Source: Streptomyces sp. T12
GTDB taxonomy: Bacteria > Actinomycetota > Actinomycetes > Streptomycetales > Streptomycetaceae
Assembly: GCF_028736035.1 (NCBI RefSeq)
Contig: NZ_CP117866.1
Coordinates: forward strand, 8,473,001-8,537,000
Length of the DNA: 64,000 nucleotides
Reading direction: 5' to 3'
Shown here one piece after another: positions 10,783 through 17,958 of this stretch. The notes under the pieces were generated by a model that did not search any database, was not told the origin of the DNA, and worked only from the letters and a program-made list of their open reading frames with translations. Every line of letters begins with the position of its first letter. The stretch's first letter is position 1. A program made the position numbers and the translations under genes.

Positions 10783-10885
10783 GAAACGACCCTGTCCATC
10801 CGGCTGCACCGCCCACCGCTCCCGGAGTACCCTTCCTTGATCGTTGGGACGGGGAGTGCTCGGGGGAGCGGAAGGCGGTGCGCGG

Positions 10886-12124
10886 GTGGGCTCGGGAGGG
10901 CTGGAGTTGCCCCCTGGTGACGAGGGTCACGAGGGGAACTCCACAGACGTCCCGCCCGGCGCGGTGTCCCTGGCCAGGCCGATGGAGACCAACTCCATCG
11001 GCCCGGAGCTGGACTGGGACACCGACGCCTGGCGCGAGGTGCGTACACGCGCCCAGCGCGCCGGCCGGGCCTACATCTGGCTGAACCTCGTCGAACAGCG
11101 GCTGCGCGCGGTCGTGGCCGCCGTTCTGCGCCCCATCTACGAACCCGTCCACGGCGACGACTGGGTCGTCGCGGCCGCCGGACCGGCCGGCCAGGAGTGG
11201 GTCCAGCGCGCGGTCGCCGTACGCGAAGTCAGCCGCCGCAAGGGCTACCTGCTCGACCCGGCCGACGACAACGTCCTCAGCTTCCTCACGCTGCCGCAGC
11301 TGCGCGAGCTGATGGTGCAGCACTGGCCGTGCTTCGAGCCGTACATCGACGACCGCCGGGACGTCGAACTCGTCCTGGACGAACTGGAAGTGACCCGGAA
11401 CGTCGTCTCGCGCAACCGCGCCCTGTCCGAGGCGGTTCTGAACCAGGCCGAGCGGGCCTCGGCACGCCTGCTCGAGATCCTCGGCACGGGCGGCGACGTA
11501 CCGTCCGCGCGCCGGCTGCCCGTGGACGCGGTCGAGGACCTGGTCGGCGACCGGTACGCCGACGTGGTCGCCGTACACCCCGACCGGGTACGGCTGCTGC
11601 GCCAGTTCCCGGCCGAGGACATCTTCGGCGGCGCCCGTAGGCTCGACGCCATCGGCATCGGCCTCAACCTGCTCGTGCAGAACTTCTCCGGGCGACGCCT
11701 GGTGCGGCTCGCCGAGTCCGGCTGCCGGACGCGGCTGCTGTTCCTGAACCCGGCCTCCAGCGCGGTGAAGCGGCGCGAGCGCGAACTCGGCATCAAGCGG
11801 GGCGAGTTGAGCCGCGCGGTCGAGATGAACATCCTGCACATGCGCCGGGTGCGGTCCCGGCTGCGGGACCCGGGTGCCTTCGAGATCCAGGTCTTCGACG
11901 AGACGCCCCGCTTCACGGCGTACCTCGTGGACGGCGATGGCTCCGACGGCATCGCGATCGTGCAGTCCTATCTGCGGCGCACGCGAGGGCTGGAGGCACC
12001 GGCCCTGGTGCTGCGCAACGGCAGCAGGGTGGTCAAGTCGGAAGAGATCGACCCAAGTGGGCTTTTCCCGACGTACCGCGAGGAGTTCGAGCTCATGTGG
12101 GCGGATTCGCGGCCAGTGTCCTGA
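10886..12124 (+). CDS. SAV2148-family HEPN-domain protein
   Basis: A 412-aa protein of a family conserved across Streptomyces, recognised by its N-terminal run GSGGLELPPGDEGHEG and overall length. The N-terminal two thirds is helical and assigned to the HEPN fold in this family. The C-terminal part (GARRLDAIGIGLNLL..., then SGCRTRLLFLNPASSA) looks like the phospholipase-D-like/DUF5919 fold found with signalling or nuclease proteins. No R-x4-H HEPN RNase motif was identified with confidence. The GTG at 10886 is preferred over the frame from 10844 because the conserved family N-terminus begins there and GGAAGG lies just upstream. Function unknown. Confidence 0.75.
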   Translation: MGSGGLELPPGDEGHEGNSTDVPPGAVSLARPMETNSIGPELDWDTDAWREVRTRAQRAGRAYIWLNLVEQRLRAVVAAVLRPIYEPVHGDDWVVAAAGPAGQEWVQRAVAVREVSRRKGYLLDPADDNVLSFLTLPQLRELMVQHWPCFEPYIDDRRDVELVLDELEVTRNVVSRNRALSEAVLNQAERASARLLEILGTGGDVPSARRLPVDAVEDLVGDRYADVVAVHPDRVRLLRQFPAEDIFGGARRLDAIGIGLNLLVQNFSGRRLVRLAESGCRTRLLFLNPASSAVKRRERELGIKRGELSRAVEMNILHMRRVRSRLRDPGAFEIQVFDETPRFTAYLVDGDGSDGIAIVQSYLRRTRGLEAPALVLRNGSRVVKSEEIDPSGLFPTYREEFELMWADSRPVS

Positions 12125-12244
12125 ACTGTCCCACTGTGGAAGCGCCGCCTCACCCCGAAGCGGAATGCGGTCCTCTGATTGTCAGTGGCGCATGGGAGGG
12201 TGGAGACCACTGGGGGAAAGCACCACCAAGAAGGGGGACCGCCC

Positions 12245-12982
12245 ATGGGCTGGCACCGGGAGCTGCTGATCGGCTTCGACCTGGAGACGACCGGGACCGA
12301 TCCGCGCGAGGCGCGCATCGTCACGGGGGCCGTGATCGAGGTCAGGGACGGGCAGACCCTAGGGCACAAGGAGTGGCTGGCGGATCCGGGCGTGGAGATC
12401 CCGGCGGACGCGGTCGCGGTCCACGGCATCAGCAATGAGCGTGCGACCGCCGAGGGCCGCCCGGCCGACCAGGTGGCGGACGCCATCGCCGACGTCCTCG
12501 TGACGTACTGGAAGACGGGCGTACCGGTCGTCGCCTACAACGCGGCCTTCGACCTGAGCCTGCTCTCCGCCGAACTGCGGCGGTACCAACTGCCGTCCCT
12601 GCGCGACCGCCTGGGCGGCCAGGATCCCGCCCCGGTCATCGACCCGTACACCATCGACCGCTGGGCCGACCGCTACCGCCGCGGCAAGCGCAACCTCGAA
12701 GCGGTCTGCCGGGAGTACGGCATCTCGCTCGACTCCGCGCACGACGCCTCCGCCGACGCCCTCGCCGCGGCCCGGCTGGCCTGCGCGATAGCCACCCGCC
12801 ACCCCAAGATCGCGGCCCTCGGCCCGGCGGAGCTGCACCGCCGCCAGATCGAGTGGTACGCCGAGTGGGCGGCGGACTTCCAGAACTTCCTGCGCCGCAA
12901 GGGCGACGCGACAGCGGTGGTCGACGGGACGTGGCCGCTGAGGGAGCCGGCGGGGGAGACGGTGTCGGGCGAGACGGTCTGA
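12245..12982 (+). CDS. DnaQ-like 3'-5' exonuclease (DEDDh family)
   Basis: A 245-aa stand-alone exonuclease resembling the DNA polymerase III epsilon proofreading domain. Metal-binding motifs are D12-L-E14-T-T-G (Exo I), AYNAAFDLSLL (Exo II) and HDASADALAA (Exo III, with the DEDDh histidine and aspartate). An AAGGGGGA ribosome-binding site precedes the ATG, and the frame upstream to 12179 is therefore ignored. The C-terminus after residue 200 is a short acidic tail. It follows the HEPN gene by 120 bp on the same strand. A role in DNA repair or nucleic-acid turnover is likely but not specific. Confidence 0.9.
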   Translation: MGWHRELLIGFDLETTGTDPREARIVTGAVIEVRDGQTLGHKEWLADPGVEIPADAVAVHGISNERATAEGRPADQVADAIADVLVTYWKTGVPVVAYNAAFDLSLLSAELRRYQLPSLRDRLGGQDPAPVIDPYTIDRWADRYRRGKRNLEAVCREYGISLDSAHDASADALAAARLACAIATRHPKIAALGPAELHRRQIEWYAEWAADFQNFLRRKGDATAVVDGTWPLREPAGETVSGETV

Positions 12983-13126
12983 GGGCCTGCCGCGGGGCAG
13001 ACCGGGCCCGTTCCGGTTCTGGTCCCGGTTCCGGCGGGCCGGGCGGGCGCTCGGCGCGCCGATACGCGAGGCCGGTGGCCCCAGTGCTTCGGGCCCTTGC
13101 GGCGACGGCGCCCTGGGCGCCCTCCG

Positions 13127-13693
13127 TCACACCGACGCGAGCGCCGCGATGCGTTCGATCCGGGGCTTGGCCAGCCGCTCGTAGTCGGCGCCCGAGATGA
13201 GCAGCGAGCGGTCGAGCCGGGCCGCGTTGAAGTACAGCTTCGGCTGGGCCACGACGTCCGGATCGGCGACCAGTTCGAGGGCGGGATCGAAGCTGAACGG
13301 CAGGACGGTGCCGGGGACGGCGCGGGCCAGCCGCTCGGCCGTCTCCGGCTCGCTGAAGCCGACGTAGCGAGCGGCGAACAGCGCCCGGACGGCGTCCAGG
13401 TCCACTCGTCGGTCTCCGGGGACGACCGCGAGGACGTGACGCGTGGTGCGGCGGTCCACCTTGACCCGCAGCACGATGCACTTCGCGGCCTCGGAGGCCG
13501 GGTGCCCGCGCAGCGCGCAGACGGCCTCGGTGGCGCCCTCGGGCTCGTGGTCGATGAGGCGGTAGTCGACGCAGGAGTTGTCGAGCAGGGAGATCAGGTG
13601 GTCGTAAGTGTCGTGCTGGGGGCGGTCGTCGGGGGTGCCGAGGTCGTAGGTGCGGTCGTCGTAGCTGTGGTCGTCGTAGGTGTGGTCGGGCAT
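13127..13693 (-). CDS. YbaK/EbsC-type aminoacyl-tRNA editing domain protein
   Basis: A 188-aa protein with a YbaK/ProX-like deacylase fold, the family that hydrolyses misacylated tRNA such as Cys-tRNA(Pro). Supporting segments are ATEAVCALRGHPASEAAKCI with the family lysine, and ELVADPDVVAQPKLYFNAARLD near the C-terminus. The first ~30 residues are a low-complexity tract (repeated TYDD/SYDD/TYD) encoded by a 15-bp minisatellite. The ATG at 13693 has AAGGA 6 nt upstream. The gene begins about 100 nt inside the 3' end of the upstream EamA gene on the same strand, an unusually long overlap. Substrate tRNA unknown. Confidence 0.8.
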   Translation of the reverse strand: MPDHTYDDHSYDDRTYDLGTPDDRPQHDTYDHLISLLDNSCVDYRLIDHEPEGATEAVCALRGHPASEAAKCIVLRVKVDRRTTRHVLAVVPGDRRVDLDAVRALFAARYVGFSEPETAERLARAVPGTVLPFSFDPALELVADPDVVAQPKLYFNAARLDRSLLISGADYERLAKPRIERIAALASV

Positions 13694-14679
13694 GCGGAGT
13701 CCTTGTCTGCGGAGTCCCTGTCTGCCGGGGCCCTGTCTGCGGGGTCCCCGGCGAGGAGGTGGGCCGAGGTGTGGGGTGAGGGGCGTCGGGGTTCCGGCGC
13801 GCTTCGGTGCGCCCGTTCCACCGCCTGCCCCCAGTACGTGCCGGCGAGCATGAGGGCCGCCCCGAGACCGGTGAGCGCGGTGAGGTGCTCACCGCCGAGC
13901 GCGATGCCCACCGCGACGGCCCAGACCGGCTCCGTGCCCAGCAGCAGACTGGCCCGGCTGGCGGAGGTGCGCTGTACGGCCCAGGTCTGGGCGAGGAAGG
14001 CGAAGACACTGCAGAACAGGGCGAGATAGACCAGCTGGGCCCAGGTGGCCGGGGCCGCGTGAGCAAGCGTCGGCAGCTCGTGGGCGGCGGCCGGCAGGAA
14101 CAGGACCGTGCCGACGAGGGTCTGCACGGTGGTCAGGTGCAGGGGGCGGATCGCGCGCCCGGTGGTGAAGCGGCCGACCAGCGCGACATGCCCGGCCCGG
14201 ATCAGTGCGGCGCCGAGCATCAGCAGGTCGCCGAGGCGGGGCGCGTGGAAGCCGTTGCCGGACATCAGCAGCCCGACGGCCAGGACGCACACGCCGGTCG
14301 CGGCGAAGAAGGAGCCGGGCAGCGCGCCGCGGTGGCCGCCGCGGTCGAGGAGCGGGGTGAGGACGATGGTCAGACTGATGATGAGCCCGGCGTTGGCGGC
14401 GCTGGTGTGGGCGACGCCGTACGTCTCCACGAGCAGGACCGCGGCCTGGGTCACGCCCAGGGGCACACCGGCCCGCAGTTCGTCACGTGTCCACCGGCGC
14501 GCCCCGCGCCTGCGGGAGGCGACGACACCGAGGCAGGTGAGCGCGGAGAGGGCGTAGCGGGCGAACAGCACCAGCAGGACGGGGAGCGCGGCCGTGGCCG
14601 TCTGGGCCGAGAGATAGCTGGAACCCCAGACGAGGGCGACAAGGAGGAGTACCGCATCGGTACGGCGGACGTCGGACAC
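13594..14679 (-). CDS. EamA-family (DMT superfamily) transporter
   Basis: An integral membrane metabolite exporter of the drug/metabolite family, 361 aa, with about ten hydrophobic helices in two EamA halves (the first opens AVLLLVALVWGSSYLSAQ; the second contains LGTEPVWAVAVGIALGGE). The GTG at 14679 (VSDVRRTD) is chosen because longer frames run into the divergent LysR gene. After the last helix the protein has an odd hydrophilic tail: pentapeptide repeats (ADRDS/ADKDS), then a Thr/Ala/Pro-rich end. Both come from 15-bp tandem repeats that extend into the next gene. LysR control is likely; substrate unknown. Confidence 0.85.
   Translation of the reverse strand: MSDVRRTDAVLLLVALVWGSSYLSAQTATAALPVLLVLFARYALSALTCLGVVASRRRGARRWTRDELRAGVPLGVTQAAVLLVETYGVAHTSAANAGLIISLTIVLTPLLDRGGHRGALPGSFFAATGVCVLAVGLLMSGNGFHAPRLGDLLMLGAALIRAGHVALVGRFTTGRAIRPLHLTTVQTLVGTVLFLPAAAHELPTLAHAAPATWAQLVYLALFCSVFAFLAQTWAVQRTSASRASLLLGTEPVWAVAVGIALGGEHLTALTGLGAALMLAGTYWGQAVERAHRSAPEPRRPSPHTSAHLLAGDPADRAPADRDSADKDSACPTTPTTTTATTTAPTTSAPPTTAPSTTLTTT
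13643..13747. repeat. Two neighbouring 15-bp tandem repeat tracts across the EamA/YbaK junction
   Basis: Three units of GTCGTAGGTGYGGTC lie at 13643-13687, and 3.7 units of TGCGGAGTCCYTGTC at 13693-13747. The first tract encodes the TYDD-type repeats of the YbaK protein and the Thr-rich tail of EamA; the second encodes pentapeptide repeats (ADRDS, ADKDS) of EamA. Confidence 0.85.
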
Positions 14680-14725
14680 GCGCCTACGGTGCACCGAAGG
14701 CGTCCCTGAAGCCCAGTACCAGTTT

Positions 14726-14742
14726 CTAAAACGATCATTTAG
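14726..14742. promoter_or_regulatory. Candidate LysR operator between eamA-type gene and lysR
   Basis: CTAAA (14726-14730) and TTTAG (14738-14742) form an inverted repeat spaced by 7 nt in the 92-bp divergent promoter region. It is an AT-rich island in very GC-rich DNA and fits the interrupted-dyad sites used by LysR regulators. Confidence 0.5.
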
Positions 14743-14771
14743 CAGAACTACATCGTCTCTACACTGGGGCA

Positions 14772-15695
14772 ATGGACGAACGGCAGCTGAGGATCCTGCG
14801 GGAGCTCGGCGAACTCGGCAGTGTCACGGCGGTCGCCGAGGCGCTGCTGGTGACTCCGTCGGCGATCTCCCAGCAGCTACGGCTGCTGCAGCGCGCGATC
14901 CCGGTGCCGCTCACCGAACGCCAGGGGCGCCGGCTGGTGCTCACCGACGCCGGACAGGCGCTGGCGGGAGCGGCCGTCGAGGTGGAGACGGCACTGGCGC
15001 GGGCGCGGCACACGGTCGAGGAGTTCGTCGAGCGGCCGGACGGGGAGGTGTCGGTGGCGGCGTTCCACAGCGCGGCCTCGGCGCTCTTCCCGCCGCTGAT
15101 CCGCGCGCTGACCGGGCCGGGCAAGCCGGTGCCGATGCTGGCCGACGAGGACGTACCGCAGGAGGACTTCCCCCGGCTCACCCGGGAGTACGACATCGTC
15201 CTGGCCCACCGTCTGGACCATGCCCCGCCGTGGCCGGACACGGTGACCGCGACGACGTTGCTGCGCGAGCCGCTGGACGTGGCGATGCCCGTCGGTCACC
15301 CGCTCACCGCCAAGCGCCGCGTCACCCCACGCGATGTGGCCGGGGAGCAGTGGATCACCGTGCACGACGGCTTCCCGGTCCTGGCGGTCATCGAAGCCAT
15401 CGCCGCCGCGGCCGGACGCCGACTGCATCTGGCCCACCGGATCAACGAGTTCGCCGTGGTGGCCGAAGCCGTCGCGGCCGGCGGGGGCGTGGCCCTGATG
15501 CCGCGCTGGACGATGCGCCCGCATCCGGCGCTGGTCCTGCGGCCGCTGAGCGGAGTGCAGGCGCGACGCCATATCGACGCCCTGTACCGCCCCGAGCGCA
15601 CAGCCAGGTCGGCGGTCCGTGCCGTACTGGCCGAGCTGGGCCGAGCCGCGCGCAGTGTCCAGAGACGAGAAACCGCCGGCACGGTGACGCCCTGA
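14772..15695 (+). CDS. LysR-family transcriptional regulator
   Basis: A 307-aa LysR regulator. The N-terminal winged HTH is visible at about residues 3-60 (RILRELGELGSVTAVAEALL, then SAISQQLRLL), followed by a periplasmic-binding-like effector domain (DIVLAHRLDHAPP..., TLLREPLDVAMPVGHPL). It is divergent from the EamA transporter with an interrupted palindrome between the starts, the classical layout in which a LysR protein controls its neighbour and itself. The inducer is not predictable. Confidence 0.92.
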   Translation: MDERQLRILRELGELGSVTAVAEALLVTPSAISQQLRLLQRAIPVPLTERQGRRLVLTDAGQALAGAAVEVETALARARHTVEEFVERPDGEVSVAAFHSAASALFPPLIRALTGPGKPVPMLADEDVPQEDFPRLTREYDIVLAHRLDHAPPWPDTVTATTLLREPLDVAMPVGHPLTAKRRVTPRDVAGEQWITVHDGFPVLAVIEAIAAAAGRRLHLAHRINEFAVVAEAVAAGGGVALMPRWTMRPHPALVLRPLSGVQARRHIDALYRPERTARSAVRAVLAELGRAARSVQRRETAGTVTP

Positions 15696-15724
15696 GCTTG
15701 TCTTTTGACCTCGGCTGCTCCCGA

Positions 15725-15945
15725 TCACGCGGAACGGGAGAGTTGCTCGCGCACCCATGCAGGGTCGGGGTTGGTGTGCGGCCGGCCCGCCACGATGACG
15801 GTCGGCACGGTCTCGTTGCCGTCGTCGGCTGCGTAGCGCCCGCCAGGTGTACATGCAGCCGGGCCGCCAGAAGTCGACCGGCCGGCCGTCGGCCGCGCTG
15901 CGGCGTTGTGCCTCCAGCGCGCTGATCGACCGCGGGAGGATCACA
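15725..15945 (-). pseudogene. Remnant of a mycoredoxin/glutaredoxin-like gene
   Basis: Minus-strand fragments read LPRSISALEAQRRSAADG and DFWRPGCMYTWR, then in another frame ADDGNETVPTVIVAGRPH and WVREQLSRSA before a stop at 15725. Together they match the two ends of an actinobacterial glutaredoxin-fold (mycoredoxin-type) protein. The centre of the domain is missing, the frame is shifted, and the active-site region is damaged (CMYT where a CxxC is expected). It is not a functional gene. Confidence 0.75.
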
Positions 15946-16383
15946 GGCGAGTTCACGCCTGTGAGCAGCACAAAGTCCGGTGTGGGGTGCCGGTGGGGCC
16001 GCTGCCAGAGTGTCCACTGACTCTTGTTGCCCGGACTGCAGGTGCGGTCGTGACGCTTGCTGCACGCTGAGCCGGTGTCGTGCCTTTTCCTCGTCCGGTG
16101 CGTCGGGCCAGGTGAGCGGCCAGGGCGGGTTCCACCACGGGGCGAGCGCGGTGAGCTTGTGGCCGAGACGGGTGGGCCGGCCGGCGGTGACAGGTCATCT
16201 GCCAGGGGGCGCGTGCGGCGTCGGGGCGGGTGAAGCGTTCGAAAATTCATCGTCGGTCTTCGGACGGGATACCACGGACGGGTGCACAGCCCATCTGCGC
16301 CGCGAGCACGGCGCGCAGCAGCAGGACGATGAGTCGGTCACCACCGAAAGAGGTGGGACGCCTGGCCCATCGAAGGAGACCGA
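15946..16383. other. Gene-free, probably degenerate stretch
   Basis: About 440 bp without a credible gene. The minus strand around 16050-16200 has codon-like composition, including a Trp/Pro-rich fragment (PWWNPPWPLTWP) vaguely recalling helicase-associated domains, but no intact frame with a start. With the remnants on either side it looks like decayed accessory DNA. Confidence 0.4.
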
Positions 16384-17241
16384 ATGAAGCGTCTGCTGAC
16401 TGCGTTGGGGGCGTTGCTGGTGCTGGTGGTCGGCGAGATGACCGCGCCGACGGCACAGGCGGATGCGGCTGTGTTCCCGCTGTCCGGCTACGAGGTGGTC
16501 AGCGCCACCGTGCCGGTGGCTGCGGGAGCCACCGGAGCTACGGGGGTGGACTGCCCCGGGGGCAAGAGGCCGGTCGGTGGCGGAGTCTCTACAGGGAACG
16601 ACGACATGAGGCTGATCGAGTCGTTCCCCTTGGGAGGGGCCGGCGACGTGACCGGCTGGCTGGGAGCTGTGTTCAACGGCGGCACCGACTCCGTGTTCGA
16701 CGTGTACGCGGTCTGCGCGCGCGTCAGCCCTGAGGCGGACTATGAGGCGGTCGGAGTCACCAACGTGCCGGTGGCCGTCGGAACCACCGGAAGCGCGGCC
16801 ATGCGCTGTCCCGCGGGCAAGAGGCCACTCGGCGGCGGGGTATATACCGGCGACGACGACATGAGGGTGGTCGAATCGTTCCCCACGAGCTCGCGCCGTT
16901 GGGCGGGAGCCGTGTTCAACGGCAGCGGCTTTGAGTCCGTCATGGACGTGTACGTGATCTGCGCGCGCGTCCGCCCTGGGGAAGGCTATGAGGTGGCCGG
17001 GGTCGGCAACGTGCCGGTGGCCGTCGCAACCACCGCGAGCGCGGCCGTGGACTGTCCCGCGGGCAAGCGGCCGCTCGGCGGCGGAGTCAGCGCGGGCAGC
17101 GACGACCTGAGGTTGGTCGAGACGTTCCCCCTGGGAGTGCCCCTTTCCCCAACCGGCTGGACGGGCACCGTATTCAACGGCGGCGACGCTTCGACCACCT
17201 TCGACGTGTACGCGGTCTGCGCGCCCGTCCCCACGGACTGA
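16384..17241 (+). CDS. Secreted protein with three ~85-residue repeats
   Basis: A 285-aa exported protein: a signal peptide of ~27 residues (cleavage near AQA-DA), then three homologous repeats starting near residues 35, 119 and 201. Each opens with YEVV/YEAV/YEVA, has a C-P-x-G-K-R-P-x-G-G-G motif, then ESFP or ETFP, an (A/T)VFNG motif, and ends V-x-A/I-V/I-C-A. Each repeat carries two cysteines, probably one disulphide. The pattern resembles beta-rich domains seen in many secreted actinobacterial proteins of unknown role. GAAGGAG precedes the ATG. It sits alone between decayed regions and ends in a very strong hairpin. Function not recognised. Confidence 0.75.
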   Translation: MKRLLTALGALLVLVVGEMTAPTAQADAAVFPLSGYEVVSATVPVAAGATGATGVDCPGGKRPVGGGVSTGNDDMRLIESFPLGGAGDVTGWLGAVFNGGTDSVFDVYAVCARVSPEADYEAVGVTNVPVAVGTTGSAAMRCPAGKRPLGGGVYTGDDDMRVVESFPTSSRRWAGAVFNGSGFESVMDVYVICARVRPGEGYEVAGVGNVPVAVATTASAAVDCPAGKRPLGGGVSAGSDDLRLVETFPLGVPLSPTGWTGTVFNGGDASTTFDVYAVCAPVPTD

Positions 17242-17260
17242 GCCCGTTCCCTGATTCCTC

Positions 17261-17301
17261 AACCATCCGCCGCGACAAGGGCCTTGTCGCGGCGGATGGT
17301 T
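17261..17301. terminator. Very strong hairpin terminator
   Basis: A perfect 19-bp stem (17261-17279 with 17283-17301) closes on a 3-nt GGC loop, with AA before and TTTT at the far end, 20 nt after the stop of the secreted repeat protein. It should stop transcription efficiently, possibly in both directions. Confidence 0.85.
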
Positions 17302-17544
17302 TTGCGCATGTCGAGGCTGGGAGACGTTGCCTCCCGGCCGCAACGGCAACACTGGGCAGCCTCCCCGCCTCACTCAGCCTGTCGTTCAACTGCTGGCTCA
17401 GTCGTCTCTGTTGGCCGGAGGAAGCTGTTCCCTGATGAGCACTGGATCTTCAAGATTCAGCGGGGTCGCGACCGTATCTTTGCGCATGGCTTGTCGCAGC
17501 TGCCACAGCCCGGACGCGTAGCGGGCATACGCCTCTCAGTAGGT
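17302..17544. other. Gene-free stretch upstream of the relA remnant
   Basis: No gene or repeat recognised. A plus-strand frame is open here but shows no family signal, and it continues into the relA remnant. Confidence 0.35.
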
Positions 17545-17732
17545 TTCCTCGAAGCCGAGTGGGCGCCCACCCAGCCCTCGGTCTTCCTGGTCGCCATCCA
17601 GGTCGAGGCCCTGGACCGCCCCCGGCTCCTGTCGGACGTCGCCCGCGTACTGCTCGGCCACCACGTCACCGTCCTGTCCGCATCGAGGGCGTCTACGACG
17701 TCTACCGGGTCACGTCGGCCCGCCGGCCCTGA
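17545..17732 (+). pseudogene. Remnant of the relA (ppGpp synthetase) C-terminus
   Basis: The plus strand reads [20 protein letters not shown] then [20 protein letters not shown], the start of the ACT domain of Streptomyces RelA/SpoT. It then jumps frame into [16 protein letters not shown] and a TGA at 17730-17732, the very end of the same protein. The middle of the ACT domain is deleted, and no N-terminal part is present. It is a displaced fragment, not a gene. Confidence 0.8.
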
Positions 17733-17878
17733 TCGGCGCGGGTGGGCCTCAGGCGGCGGTCGACGGTGTACGGACACCTCGTCCGCGCACGGCGACGGCG
17801 ACGGAGCTTGGATCGTCCGGTCGGATATCTGTGCGAACGTTGCCGAAGCCTGCGTACCGCCTGAAAAGCCCTAACCGT

Positions 17879-17903
17879 AACTGTCTTGACGTAAACGGCA
17901 GTT
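17879..17903 (+). promoter_or_regulatory. Candidate promoter/operator of the subtilase cassette
   Basis: TTGACG (17886-17891) lies between the arms of an inverted repeat, AACTG (17879-17883) and CAGTT (17899-17903), about 55 bp before the subtilase ATG. A -10 box is not clear (AATCGT at 17909). The region is less GC-rich than its surroundings. Confidence 0.4.
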
Positions 17904-17958
17904 GGGGGAATCGTCACAGGAAAGGGACGGTATTTCCAGTCCGTTTGGGGGGATCAGT

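Noticed and set aside
15442..16065. 207-codon minus-strand frame
   Set aside because: Overlaps the LysR gene and the mycoredoxin-like remnant in the wrong frame; no coherent protein.
17284..17874. 196-codon plus-strand frame as an intact gene
   Set aside because: Only its middle matches the RelA C-terminus and it ends out of frame; treated as a remnant.
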